A stretch of 11,340 bases of DNA from Acidobacteriota bacterium (GTDB lineage Bacteria; Acidobacteriota; Terriglobia; Terriglobales; Acidobacteriaceae), in the NCBI GenBank assembly GCA_021805265.1, contig JAJZFR010000370.1:1-11340 (forward strand). The letters run 5' to 3'. Numbering within the stretch: the first letter of the stretch is position 1; the number at the start of each line of letters is the position of its first letter. The position numbers and the translations under genes are program-made. Below the pieces are notes generated by a model, which saw nothing but the letters and a program-made list of their open reading frames with translations, had not been told where the DNA came from and ran no database searches. Positions 1-7,070 of the stretch are shown piece by piece.

Positions 1-2
1 CT

Positions 3-56
3 GTAGGGATTGGGCACCACTGTTGGGTCAAATTGCTGGTTGAGCTTGCTGTTTGA
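3..56 (+). other. possible 3' tail of an upstream reading frame
   Basis: One + frame is open from the window edge to a TGA at 54-56 and gives 17 codons with no start in view. The other two + frames stop early, at 4-6 and 41-43. This could be the end of a gene that begins outside the window, 12 bases before the TTG at 69, or simply an intergenic spacer. The visible residues are too few to identify a family. Confidence 0.2.
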
Positions 57-68
57 GCGGGGGACGCC

Positions 69-881
69 TTGTTGAAGCGAACGTTGGATGTGGTTCTTTC
101 TGTATTTTTGCTGGTTGCGCTTGGTCCTTTACTTGCTTTGGTCTGGGTTCTGGTGCGTGTGACGTCGCCTGGCCCTGCCCTGTTCCGACAGTATCGAGTG
201 GGTCGCAACTTTACGCCGTTCGAGTTGGTGAAATTCCGGACGATGGGCCATGCGCAGGCGGGCCTGGCGTATACGCTGGGGGCTGATCCGCGGATCACGG
301 GATTGGGCAAATGGCTGCGGCGGACGAAGATCGATGAGCTGCCGCAGTTGTGGAATGTGCTGCGGGGCGAGATGAGCCTGGTGGGTCCGCGCCCTGTGAT
401 TCCGGAGCTGGTGGCGGAGTTTGTAAGCGATTACCGCTCGTTGCTGGTGGCGCGTCCGGGGTTGACGGATCCGGCATCCCTCAAATACAGCCAGGAAGCG
501 TGGATTTTGATGCGGGCACGGGATCCGATCGGTTATTTCAAGCACGTGGTGACGCCGGACAAGCTGCAAATCTCTCTGGATTATCAGCGGAAGGCGGGTT
601 TCTGGAGCGATCTGGTGATTCTGGCGACGACGGTGATGATCTGTATTTTCCCGGCGCTGAGCCGAATGTACGGGAAGGCTGCCGAGTATGTTGCCCAGGA
701 AGACGCGGGACTTGGACTGATGCGCGGCGGGGCTTTGCGGAAGCCGATGCATCATGTGGGAGCGGGTCTGGAGGATTACACCGGTCCGATGACCGCTTCG
801 CCGTGGAATGTGTTGCCGAGCGCGCTGTATAGCAAGCAAACGGCACTGAAAAAGGCAAGCGGTCGGAGATTTCATCTTTAG
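69..881 (+). CDS. sugar transferase (monotopic phosphoglycosyl transferase)
   Basis: This 270-residue protein is a small (monotopic) phosphoglycosyl transferase of the WcaJ-C-terminal/PglC type. Members transfer a sugar phosphate from a nucleotide sugar to undecaprenyl phosphate at the inner face of the membrane, the first step of exopolysaccharide or glycan assembly. Seen in the sequence: an N-terminal hydrophobic segment at about residues 8-31, the block GPALFRQYRVGR at 35-46, KFRTM at 55-59, DPRIT at 73-77, the catalytic Asp-Glu pair D89-E90 in TKIDELPQLWN, and SLVGPRP at 103-109. A second hydrophobic stretch lies at about 182-198. The last 65 or so residues form a tail outside the core family, which is about 200 residues long. 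The start is TTG at 69 or the adjacent TTG at 72; the GGGGGA at 59-64 is better spaced for 72. The sugar cannot be told from the sequence. Confidence 0.93.
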   Translation: MLKRTLDVVLSVFLLVALGPLLALVWVLVRVTSPGPALFRQYRVGRNFTPFELVKFRTMGHAQAGLAYTLGADPRITGLGKWLRRTKIDELPQLWNVLRGEMSLVGPRPVIPELVAEFVSDYRSLLVARPGLTDPASLKYSQEAWILMRARDPIGYFKHVVTPDKLQISLDYQRKAGFWSDLVILATTVMICIFPALSRMYGKAAEYVAQEDAGLGLMRGGALRKPMHHVGAGLEDYTGPMTASPWNVLPSALYSKQTALKKASGRRFHL

Positions 882-885
882 TGAC

Positions 886-903
886 GGGTAGTCAGCGGGT
901 AGT
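886..903 (+). repeat. two 7-bp direct repeats before hutF
   Basis: GGGTAGT occurs at 886-892 and again at 897-903, an 11-base period close to one helical turn. The pair lies in the only gap (882-931) between the sugar transferase stop and the hutF start, so it is a possible operator for the hut operon. No recognisable HutC-type site is seen. A chance repeat is quite possible. Confidence 0.3.
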
Positions 904-931
904 ATGAGGACATTCGTGACGAGGTGAGCGG

Positions 932-2386
932 ATGTCCACGCTGTATGTTCCCGAACTGATGCTGTTGGAGGGCCTGGCGCGGAGTGGCGTCGGGCTGCTG
1001 GTGGATGGCCGGGGCTTGGTCGAGGGCGTGATCGAGGGCGTGGTCGGGGCCGGCTCGGTTTCCGCAGAGGTAACGATCGAACGAATGCCTGGGCGCATCC
1101 TGCTGCCTGGGTTGGCCAATGCGCATTCCCATGGATTTCAGCGTCTGTTTCGCGGGCGCGCGGAGGGTCGCGCGGTTGGCGGGGACACGTTCTGGACGTG
1201 GCGGGAGCAGATGTACCGCGCGGCGGCCTTTGTGAGGCCGGAAGATATGTATGACGTGGCGCGAGCGGTGTATCTGGAGATGGTGCAGGCGGGGATTACG
1301 GTGGTGGGGGAGTTTCACTACCTGCATCGGGACCAGGATGGCCGGGCGTACTTGGACGGAAATCTGCTGAGTGAAACGATGATTCGTGCGGCGCGGTCGG
1401 TGGGGCTGCGGATATGCTTGCTGCGCTCGGGGTATTTTCGAGCGGGGTTTGAGCGAGCGCCTCATGCGGGGCAGGCGCGGTTTTATGAGCAGCCGGAGGA
1501 GTATCTGGAGAATCTGGGCGCGTTGGCGGAGCGCTATCGAGGGACGGACGGGGTGAGCGTGGGCGCGGCTCCGCACAGCATCCGGGCGGTGCCTCTGGAG
1601 GCGATGGAGCGGATTGTCGGGTGGGCGCGGGAGCATGGGGATCTGCCGGTGCACTTGCATATCTCGGAGCAGGTGGGGGAGAACGCTGCGTGCTTGGCGG
1701 AGTATGGGCAGACGCCGGTGGCGCTGCTGGCAGGGCGGGGATTGCTGGATGGACGAACGACGCTGATTCATGGGATTCACCTGAGCGAGGGGGAGTTCGC
1801 GCAGGTGGCGGGGTCTGGAGCGACGATCTGTAGCTGCCCGACGACGGAGCGGAATCTTGGAGATGGGATATTTCCGGCGGAGATTGCCGCGCGGCTGGGG
1901 ATTCCGGTGGCGCTGGGCACGGACAGCCAGGCGCAGATCGATCCGTTCGACGATGCGCGGGAACTGGAGTATCACCTGCGGCTGCGGGACCAGCAGCGGG
2001 GAATTCTGGACGGGGTGGTACGCGAGGGATGGAAGAGCCGCGACGGGATCGGGGCCGCGCTGCTGCAGTCGGCGACGAGCAGGGGCTATGCCGCGCTGGG
2101 GGTGAATGGCGGCTCGCTGCGTGCGGGCGAGGCTGCGGACTTCCTCACCCTGGATGTGGAGGATATGGCGCTGCTGGGCGCGGAGAGCGAAGGGCTGGCC
2201 GAACAGGTGATCTTTGCCGGCTCGCGGGCGGCGGTGCGCGAGGTTTTTGTGCAGGGGAAGTGCGTTTTGCGGGATGGCGAGCATCCCAAGGCAGTGGAGA
2301 TCAAGATGCACTATCGGGCTGTGCAGGATCGCTATCAGGCTGTGCAGGCTCGCTATCGCGGCGCAATCAGCAACGGAGGGAAGTAG
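932..2386 (+). CDS. hutF: formimidoylglutamate deiminase HutF
   Basis: HutF hydrolyses N-formimidoyl-L-glutamate to N-formyl-L-glutamate and ammonia in the five-step histidine degradation route. It is a metal-dependent amidohydrolase. In this 484-residue protein the metal motif H65-x-H67 lies in NAHSHGFQRLFRG and is followed by the HutF-typical DTFWTWREQMYR at 85-96. Further ligand candidates are H243 and E246 in HLHISEQ, H280 and H283 in LIHGIHLS, and D331 in GTDS. SCPTTERNLGDGIFPA at 301-316 is also characteristic and separates it from guanine or cytosine deaminases. The length is slightly above the usual 450 or so; the extra is a short repetitive C-terminus. ATG at 932 is preceded by GAGG at 921-924. 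It opens an operon in which hutU follows with no gap. Confidence 0.93.
   Translation: MSTLYVPELMLLEGLARSGVGLLVDGRGLVEGVIEGVVGAGSVSAEVTIERMPGRILLPGLANAHSHGFQRLFRGRAEGRAVGGDTFWTWREQMYRAAAFVRPEDMYDVARAVYLEMVQAGITVVGEFHYLHRDQDGRAYLDGNLLSETMIRAARSVGLRICLLRSGYFRAGFERAPHAGQARFYEQPEEYLENLGALAERYRGTDGVSVGAAPHSIRAVPLEAMERIVGWAREHGDLPVHLHISEQVGENAACLAEYGQTPVALLAGRGLLDGRTTLIHGIHLSEGEFAQVAGSGATICSCPTTERNLGDGIFPAEIAARLGIPVALGTDSQAQIDPFDDARELEYHLRLRDQQRGILDGVVREGWKSRDGIGAALLQSATSRGYAALGVNGGSLRAGEAADFLTLDVEDMALLGAESEGLAEQVIFAGSRAAVREVFVQGKCVLRDGEHPKAVEIKMHYRAVQDRYQAVQARYRGAISNGGK
2311..2362 (+). repeat. 21-bp tandem repeat in the 3' end of hutF
   Basis: Units at 2311-2331 and 2332-2352 match at 19 of 21 bases, and a partial third copy starts at 2353. 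They encode YRAVQDR, YQAVQAR and YRG near the HutF C-terminus. The period is seven residues, so the tail could form a short amphipathic helix. It is outside the catalytic amidohydrolase core. Confidence 0.75.
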
Positions 2387-4048
2387 ATGACGACAGCAGT
2401 GGAGACGATACGGGCACCGCGGGGGAGCCAGTTGAACTGCCGCGGATGGCAGCAGGAGGGCGCGCTGCGCTGCCTGATGAACAATCTCGACCCGGAGGTA
2501 GCGGAACGTCCGCAGGACCTGGTGGTGTACGGCGGGATCGGCAAGGCGGCGCGGAACTGGGAGAGCTATCACGCGATCGTGCGGGAGCTGAAGTCGCTGG
2601 GGGATGAGGAGACGCTGCTGATCCAGTCGGGCAAGCCGGTGGCGGTGTTCCCGACGCACGAGATGGCTCCGCGAGTGATCCTGGCGAACTCGAACCTGGT
2701 GGGGAAGTGGGCGAACTGGGATCACTTTCACGAGCTGGACCGCAAGGGACTGATGATGTATGGGCAGATGACGGCGGGGAGCTGGATTTATATCGGCACA
2801 CAGGGGATTCTGCAGGGGACGTTTCAGACCTTTGCGGCGCTGGCGGATCGGCACTTCGGGGGAACGCTGAAGGGTCGGCTGGTGGTGACGGGCGGAGTGG
2901 GCGGGATGGGCGGCGCGCAGCCGCTGGCGGTGACGCTGAACGACGGGGTGGTGCTGGCGATCGACTGTGATCGGAGCCGGATCGAGCGGCGGGTGGAGAC
3001 GCGCTACTGTGACACTCTGACCGAGAATCTGGACGAGGCGCTGGCGCTCTGCGAGGCGGCGCGGCGGGAGGGACGGGCGCTTTCCGTGGGACTGGTGGGC
3101 AACTGCGCCGAGGTGTTGCCGGAGCTGGTGCGGCGCGGGGTGGTAGTGGACGTGGTGACGGACCAGACCAGCGCGCACGATCCACTGAACGGGTATATTC
3201 CGCTGGGGCATTCGCTGGCCGAGGCGGAAGAGTTGCGCGGGCGGGATGCGGCAACGTATACGAGGCTCTCGACCGAGGCAATGGCGGTGCATGTGAACGC
3301 GATGCTGGAGATGCAGCGGGCGGGCGCGATTGCCTTCGATTACGGGAACAATATCCGGCGATTTGCGGCGGACGCGGGTTGTGTGGATGCGTTCAAGATT
3401 CCGGGGTTTGTGCCGGAGTATATTCGGCCGCTGTTTTGCGAGGGGTCGGGGCCGTTTCGGTGGGTGGCGCTTTCGGGCGATCCGGCGGACATAGAGCGGA
3501 CGGACCGGCTGGCGCTCGAGCTGTTTCCGCACAACGAGATTTTGAACCGGTGGATGCGGCTTTCGCGAAACCGTTTTGCGTTCCAGGGGCTGCCGGCGCG
3601 GATCTGCTGGCTGGGTTATGGCGAGCGCGCGGAGATGGGCGAGGCGATGAACGAGCTGGTGAGAAAGGGCGAGCTAACGGCCCCGGTTGCGATTGGTCGG
3701 GACCATCTGGATACCGGTTCGGTAGCCAGCCCCTACCGGGAGACGGAGCGGATGCTGGATGGATCGGACGCAGTGGCTGACTGGCCGATTTTGAATGCGT
3801 TGCTGAATACGGCGAGCGGGGCAAGCTGGGTGAGCTTTCATCACGGGGGCGGAGTGGGGATGGGGTATTCGCTGCACGCCGGGCAGGTAACGGTGGCGGA
3901 TGGGTCAGCGAATGCGCGGAAGCGGATCAGCCGTGTGCTGAACAACGATCCGGGGCTGGGGGTGGTGCGTCACGCGGATGCGGGCTATGAGATTGCCCAG
4001 CGGACGGCTGCGGAGCGTGGGATCCGGATGCCGATGCTGAAGCGATGA
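2387..4048 (+). CDS. hutU: urocanate hydratase HutU
   Basis: HutU (urocanase) adds water to urocanate to give 4-imidazolone-5-propanoate, using tightly bound NAD+ as an electrophile. The 553-residue length is typical. Seen: YGGIGKAARNWESYH at 48-62, SGKPVAVFPTHEMAPRV at 81-97, NSNLVGKWANWDHFHELD at 101-118, the dinucleotide-binding GGVGGMGGAQP at 169-179, and GLPARICWLGYGER at 401-414. C407 in that last motif corresponds to the active-site cysteine of the family (Cys410 in the Pseudomonas enzyme). The ATG directly follows the hutF stop, and the end of hutF carries its ribosome binding site (GGAGG, 2374-2380 region). The gene ends in an ATGA overlap with the hutI region. The assignment is secure. 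Confidence 0.97.
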   Translation: MTTAVETIRAPRGSQLNCRGWQQEGALRCLMNNLDPEVAERPQDLVVYGGIGKAARNWESYHAIVRELKSLGDEETLLIQSGKPVAVFPTHEMAPRVILANSNLVGKWANWDHFHELDRKGLMMYGQMTAGSWIYIGTQGILQGTFQTFAALADRHFGGTLKGRLVVTGGVGGMGGAQPLAVTLNDGVVLAIDCDRSRIERRVETRYCDTLTENLDEALALCEAARREGRALSVGLVGNCAEVLPELVRRGVVVDVVTDQTSAHDPLNGYIPLGHSLAEAEELRGRDAATYTRLSTEAMAVHVNAMLEMQRAGAIAFDYGNNIRRFAADAGCVDAFKIPGFVPEYIRPLFCEGSGPFRWVALSGDPADIERTDRLALELFPHNEILNRWMRLSRNRFAFQGLPARICWLGYGERAEMGEAMNELVRKGELTAPVAIGRDHLDTGSVASPYRETERMLDGSDAVADWPILNALLNTASGASWVSFHHGGGVGMGYSLHAGQVTVADGSANARKRISRVLNNDPGLGVVRHADAGYEIAQRTAAERGIRMPMLKR

Positions 4049-4056
4049 GGACAGAG

Positions 4057-5316
4057 ATGGACAAGCAGGAAGCCCGGCTGGCGATCGTGAATATCGGGCA
4101 GCTTGCGACGCTGGCCGGGCCACGGCGGGCGCGAGTTGGCGCGGAGATGCGCGAGCTTGGTCTGGTTGCCGATGGCGCAGTTCTGGTGGAGTCAGGACGC
4201 ATCGCGGCGGCTGGGCGGAGAAGCGAGCTGCGGGCTGAGATTGACCGCGCCGATGCGGTGGTGGACGCGGAGGGCGGGCTGGTGACGCCGGGGTTTGTGG
4301 ATGCGCATACGCACCTGGTCTTTGCGGGCAATCGCGCGGGGGAGTATGAGCAGCGGATCGCGGGGGTGAGCTACCAGGAGATCGCGGCGGCGGGGGGTGG
4401 GATTCAATCGACGGTGGCGCTGACGCGGCGGGCTACGGAGGCTGCGTTGCTGGTAGAGGCGCGGCGGCATCGGGACTGGATGCTGCGCGGGGGGACGACG
4501 ACTGCCGAGGCGAAGTCGGGCTATGGGCTGGAGCGGGAGACGGAGCTGAGGCAACTGCGGGTGGTTGCGGCGCTCGAGGCCGAGGGGCCGGTGCGGATGG
4601 TTCCGACGCTGCTGGCGGCCCACACGGTGCCGAAGGAGTTTGCCGGGCGACGAGGCGAGTATGTGCGGTGGGTTGCCGAGGAGCTTGTGCCGGAGGTTGC
4701 CGGGCTGGGGTTGGCGCGGTACTGCGATGCGTTCTGCGATGACCATGCATTCACGGTCGAGGAGACGCGGGTGGTGCTCGAGGCGGCGAAGCAGTGTGGG
4801 CTGGGGCTGCGGCTCCATGCGGAGCAGTTTCGTCCGGGGACGGGCGCGGAGCTTGCAGCGGAGCTGGGCGCGGCGACGGCGGATCACCTGGAGATGGTGA
4901 CGGAAGCGGGTTTGATTGGTCTGCGCGAGGCTGGAGTGCAGCCGGTGCTGCTGCCAGCGTCAGTGTTTTGCCTGTCGCGCGCCGAGTACCCTCCGGCGCG
5001 ACGGATGATCGAGATGGGGCTGGGCGTGGTTTTGGCGACGGACTTCAATCCTGGCTCCGCGCCCGCGCCGTCGATGGCCTTTGCCATGTCTCTGGGGTGC
5101 CTGGCGATGAGAATGCTGCCGTCGGAGGCGTTGGTGGCGGCGACGATCAATGCGGCGTACAGCGTGGGGATGGGCGGGGATGTGGGTTCTATCGAGGTGG
5201 GCAAACGGGCGGATTTTCTGGTGCACGAGTGCGGGGATTATCGCGAGCTGGCGTATTTTGCGGCGGCTCCGTTGTGCCCGCGGGTTTGGATAGGCGGGCG
5301 TGAGGTGACGCTTTGA
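4057..5316 (+). CDS. hutI: imidazolonepropionase HutI
   Basis: HutI opens the imidazolone ring to form N-formimidoyl-L-glutamate, the substrate of HutF. It is a cytosolic amidohydrolase. Seen, numbered from the start chosen here: H84-x-H86 in GFVDAHTHLVFAGNR, the loop AGGGIQSTV at about 112-120, H189 in LLAAHTVP, H254 and E256 in LHAEQF, H277 in ADHLE, and D329 in ATDFNPGSAP. Two starts are possible. ATG at 4045 overlaps the hutU stop as ATGA, and ATG at 4057 has TGAGGA at 4046-4051 five bases upstream. The second is preferred because the first has no clear Shine-Dalgarno sequence; the difference is four residues. The 419-423 residues fit the family. The last bases overlap the TTG start of the M20 gene. 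Confidence 0.96.
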   Translation: MDKQEARLAIVNIGQLATLAGPRRARVGAEMRELGLVADGAVLVESGRIAAAGRRSELRAEIDRADAVVDAEGGLVTPGFVDAHTHLVFAGNRAGEYEQRIAGVSYQEIAAAGGGIQSTVALTRRATEAALLVEARRHRDWMLRGGTTTAEAKSGYGLERETELRQLRVVAALEAEGPVRMVPTLLAAHTVPKEFAGRRGEYVRWVAEELVPEVAGLGLARYCDAFCDDHAFTVEETRVVLEAAKQCGLGLRLHAEQFRPGTGAELAAELGAATADHLEMVTEAGLIGLREAGVQPVLLPASVFCLSRAEYPPARRMIEMGLGVVLATDFNPGSAPAPSMAFAMSLGCLAMRMLPSEALVAATINAAYSVGMGGDVGSIEVGKRADFLVHECGDYRELAYFAAAPLCPRVWIGGREVTL

Positions 5317-6449
5317 AAGCAGTAGAGATACTCGAACGGCTGGTGGCGATGCCGACGGCGTCTTCGGAGTCGAACCTGCCGCTGATCCGGTGGGTTGCGG
5401 AGCGGCTGAGCGCGGCGGGATGGGCGAGTCGGGTTTTCGAGTATTCGGATGAGCGGGGGGTTACGAAGGCCAACCTGGTGGCTCACCCGGCGGGTTGCGG
5501 GGATCTGGATCATTTGGACCGGATGGAACTGGGTTTTATCTGCCATACGGATACGGTGCCGGCGAGGAAGGAATGGACGGACGCGCATCGGCTGATCGAG
5601 CGGGATGGCCACCTGCTTGGGCTGGGCGCGTGTGATGTGAAGGGCGCGCTGGCGTGCTTTCTGGCTGCAGCGGTCGCGGGAGTGGACAGGGGAGTTGGGC
5701 TGATCCTGACGGCGGAGGAAGAGATTGGCTGCAAGGGGATGGAGGAGTTATTGAAGGCTCTGCCGGAACTGCGGATGAAGGCTGCGCTGGTAAGCGAGCC
5801 GACCTCGCTGCGGGCGGGGGTAGCGGGCAAAGGATATGGGTTGGCACGGGTGACGGTCGAGGGCAGGGAAGCGCACTCGGCGTTTCCGCAGCAGGGTGTT
5901 TCGGCGATTTACGCGGCGGCGCGGCTGATTGCGAGGCTGGAGCGGGAGTTGGCGCAGGACGCCTCGGTGTCGGAAGATTTACTGTTTGATCCGCCGTGGA
6001 CGACGTGGAATATCGGCACGATCGCGGGGGGGAGCGCGAAAAATATCATTCCGGGCGAGTGCAGCTTTCTGGTGGAGTGGCGGGCCTTGCCGGGCGAGCG
6101 GGCGGGAGCCGTGGCGGAGCGGCTGAAGGGCGTGGTTGCCGATTTCGGGCAGAGGACGCCGGAGGTGAGGGTTGCCGTGGAGGTGCTGCGGGATGAGGCG
6201 GGATTTGGGCGGGTCGAGCTGGATGGGCGGGGCGTGCTGGAAGCGCGGCTGGCCGGGCTGCTGGATGGGACGCCGGTGGGGATCAGCTTTGGCTCGGAGG
6301 CGAGCCGCGTGGCGGGGATTGCGGACGAGGTGATGGTGGTGGGGCCGGGCGATATGCGGACGGCGCACAGTGATCGTGAGAGGGTTCCCATGGAGGAGTT
6401 GGAAAAGTGGACGGCGGTGTTGGGCGAGTTGTTGTGTGGCGCCAGTTGA
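5313..6449 (+). CDS. M20-family metallohydrolase, candidate N-formylglutamate deformylase
   Basis: This 378-residue protein is an M20/ArgE/DapE-type dinuclear zinc hydrolase, a family that cleaves N-acyl amino acids or short peptides. Seen: H78 and D80 in FICHTDTVP, D108 in GLGACDVKG, the catalytic/metal glutamates E136-E137 in TAEEEIG, E162 in VSEPTS, dimerisation-domain H188 in GREAHSA, and the final ligand H352 in GPGDMRTAHSDRERV. All expected metal positions are present, so it looks active. The start is TTG at 5313, overlapping the hutI stop as TTGA, with GAGGTGA just upstream. Translational coupling to hutI, together with the absence of hutG, suggests it hydrolyses N-formylglutamate to glutamate and formate. 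That role is inference. An acetylornithine or succinyl-diaminopimelate deacylase is the alternative from homology alone. Confidence 0.9.
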   Translation: MKAVEILERLVAMPTASSESNLPLIRWVAERLSAAGWASRVFEYSDERGVTKANLVAHPAGCGDLDHLDRMELGFICHTDTVPARKEWTDAHRLIERDGHLLGLGACDVKGALACFLAAAVAGVDRGVGLILTAEEEIGCKGMEELLKALPELRMKAALVSEPTSLRAGVAGKGYGLARVTVEGREAHSAFPQQGVSAIYAAARLIARLERELAQDASVSEDLLFDPPWTTWNIGTIAGGSAKNIIPGECSFLVEWRALPGERAGAVAERLKGVVADFGQRTPEVRVAVEVLRDEAGFGRVELDGRGVLEARLAGLLDGTPVGISFGSEASRVAGIADEVMVVGPGDMRTAHSDRERVPMEELEKWTAVLGELLCGAS

Positions 6450-6456
6450 GATTTTT

Positions 6457-6488
6457 CCAATCTTCTGAAGAGTTGATTTGGTCTTATT
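6457..6488 (+). terminator. weak hairpin after the hut operon
   Basis: Eight bases past the M20 stop, CCAATC (6457-6462) can pair with GATTTGG (6475-6481) with one bulged T, leaving a 12-base loop. The T-rich stretch TCTTATT follows. The stem is short and the T-tract broken, so termination here would be inefficient. Confidence 0.25.
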
Positions 6489-6518
6489 CATGCCCTTGAA
6501 GATTGCATCGATCTGGTT

Positions 6519-6638
6519 GCAGATATTGGAAGTGGGAATGTCTGCGCGGATTTGGCAGCGAGGCCAAGCCAGCGGAGATTAGCCAGACGGATGAGATGGG
6601 CTAAGCCAGTGAGGCTCTGGCAGCAAGGAGGCCGACCG
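6519..6638 (+). promoter_or_regulatory. structured leader of the small gene at 6639
   Basis: Two hairpins can be drawn upstream of the small gene. GCAGATATT (6519-6527) pairs with AATGTCTGC (6537-6545) over nine pairs, one of them G-U, with a nine-base loop. TTAGCC (6579-6584) pairs with GGCTAA (6599-6604) with a 14-base loop. GCCAG (6568-6572) and CTGGC (6617-6621) could enclose the second. The region also carries GGC[C/T]AAGCCAG twice (6562-6572, 6599-6609) and AGCCAG three times. It does not match a riboswitch class I know. A regulatory role is inference. Confidence 0.35.
6625..6631 (+). promoter_or_regulatory. perfect Shine-Dalgarno sequence
   Basis: AAGGAGG lies seven bases before ATG 6639, a near-ideal match and spacing. 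It decides the start of the small gene over the upstream in-frame TTG at 6552, which has no such site. Confidence 0.7.
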
Positions 6639-6986
6639 ATGCATATTGGCGGGATTCAACAACACGCGCTGGTGCATGGCGGGGACGCGAGCAGCGCGGC
6701 GCGTCGGACAGAGCGGGAGGCTGGCTCCGGTGTGAAGAAGAAGGCGGCCAGCGGTTACGCGGGAGTGGAGACGGAAGCGAGCGGCGAGAGCCAGTGGATG
6801 GTTTCGGCGTGGAAGGGTGACTCGGGATCGCGCGAAGGCGGCCAGGCGAGCGGGCAGGCGGGCGGGCAGGCGGAGGCCACGGCTGGGGGCGCGGGAAAAG
6901 TTGGTCAACCCTTTGAGCCAATGACTTCGTCGCGGCAGAATGGACTGGGCGAGGCAACGGGGAAGCGTGTGTCTTACTGGGCGTGA
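6639..6986 (+). CDS. small Gly/Ala/Ser-rich hypothetical protein
   Basis: I do not recognise this 115-residue protein. It is hydrophilic, with no signal peptide, no membrane segment and no cysteine, and looks largely disordered. Near residues 69-80 it has a QASG-QAGG-QAEA repeat. The start MHIGGIQQHALVHGG and the end GLGEATGKRVSYWA are the least biased parts and would be the best search probes. Support for a real gene: a perfect Shine-Dalgarno sequence, GC-rich third codon positions like its neighbours, and no competing longer frame. Against: low complexity and no known relative. An in-frame TTG at 6552 would add 29 residues but lacks a ribosome site and would cover the hairpins upstream. It is convergent with recQ. 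Confidence 0.5.
   Translation: MHIGGIQQHALVHGGDASSAARRTEREAGSGVKKKAASGYAGVETEASGESQWMVSAWKGDSGSREGGQASGQAGGQAEATAGGAGKVGQPFEPMTSSRQNGLGEATGKRVSYWA
6843..6878 (+). repeat. 12-bp tandem repeat inside the small gene
   Basis: There are three units, at 6843-6854, 6855-6866 and 6867-6878. The first two differ at one base, CAGGCGAGCGGG against CAGGCGGGCGGG; the third diverges in its second half. They encode Q-A-x-x steps. Copy number may vary between strains. Confidence 0.7.
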
Positions 6987-6997
6987 GGCTGGGTTGA

Positions 6998-7065
6998 GCC
7001 TGGGGGTGTAGGTGGCCCACATATCCCAGGCCGCTTTTGCCCGGTCCATGTGGGAGCAATCTCCC
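6998..7065. terminator. hairpin cluster at the convergent junction
   Basis: The 84-base gap between the small gene (+) and recQ (-) holds three inverted repeats: GCCTGGG (6998-7004) with CCCAGGC (7025-7031); CCCACAT (7016-7022) with ATGTGGG (7048-7054), with an inner GGCCG/CGGTC pairing; and GGGAG (7052-7056) with CTCCC (7061-7065) around a CAAT loop. They overlap, so they cannot all form together. None is followed by a T-run on either strand. A bidirectional terminator is the likely role from position. Confidence 0.4.
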
Positions 7066-7070
7066 GCCAC

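Noticed and set aside
878..3532. 884-residue minus-strand open frame opposite hutF and hutU
   Set aside because: It is Arg/His/Pro-rich with no domain, and lies opposite two securely identified enzymes. Long antisense frames are expected in G-ending, GC-rich codon usage.
6552..6638. 29-residue N-terminal extension of the small gene from TTG 6552
   Set aside because: There is no ribosome site, and the interval is better explained as a folded leader ending in the AAGGAGG that serves ATG 6639.
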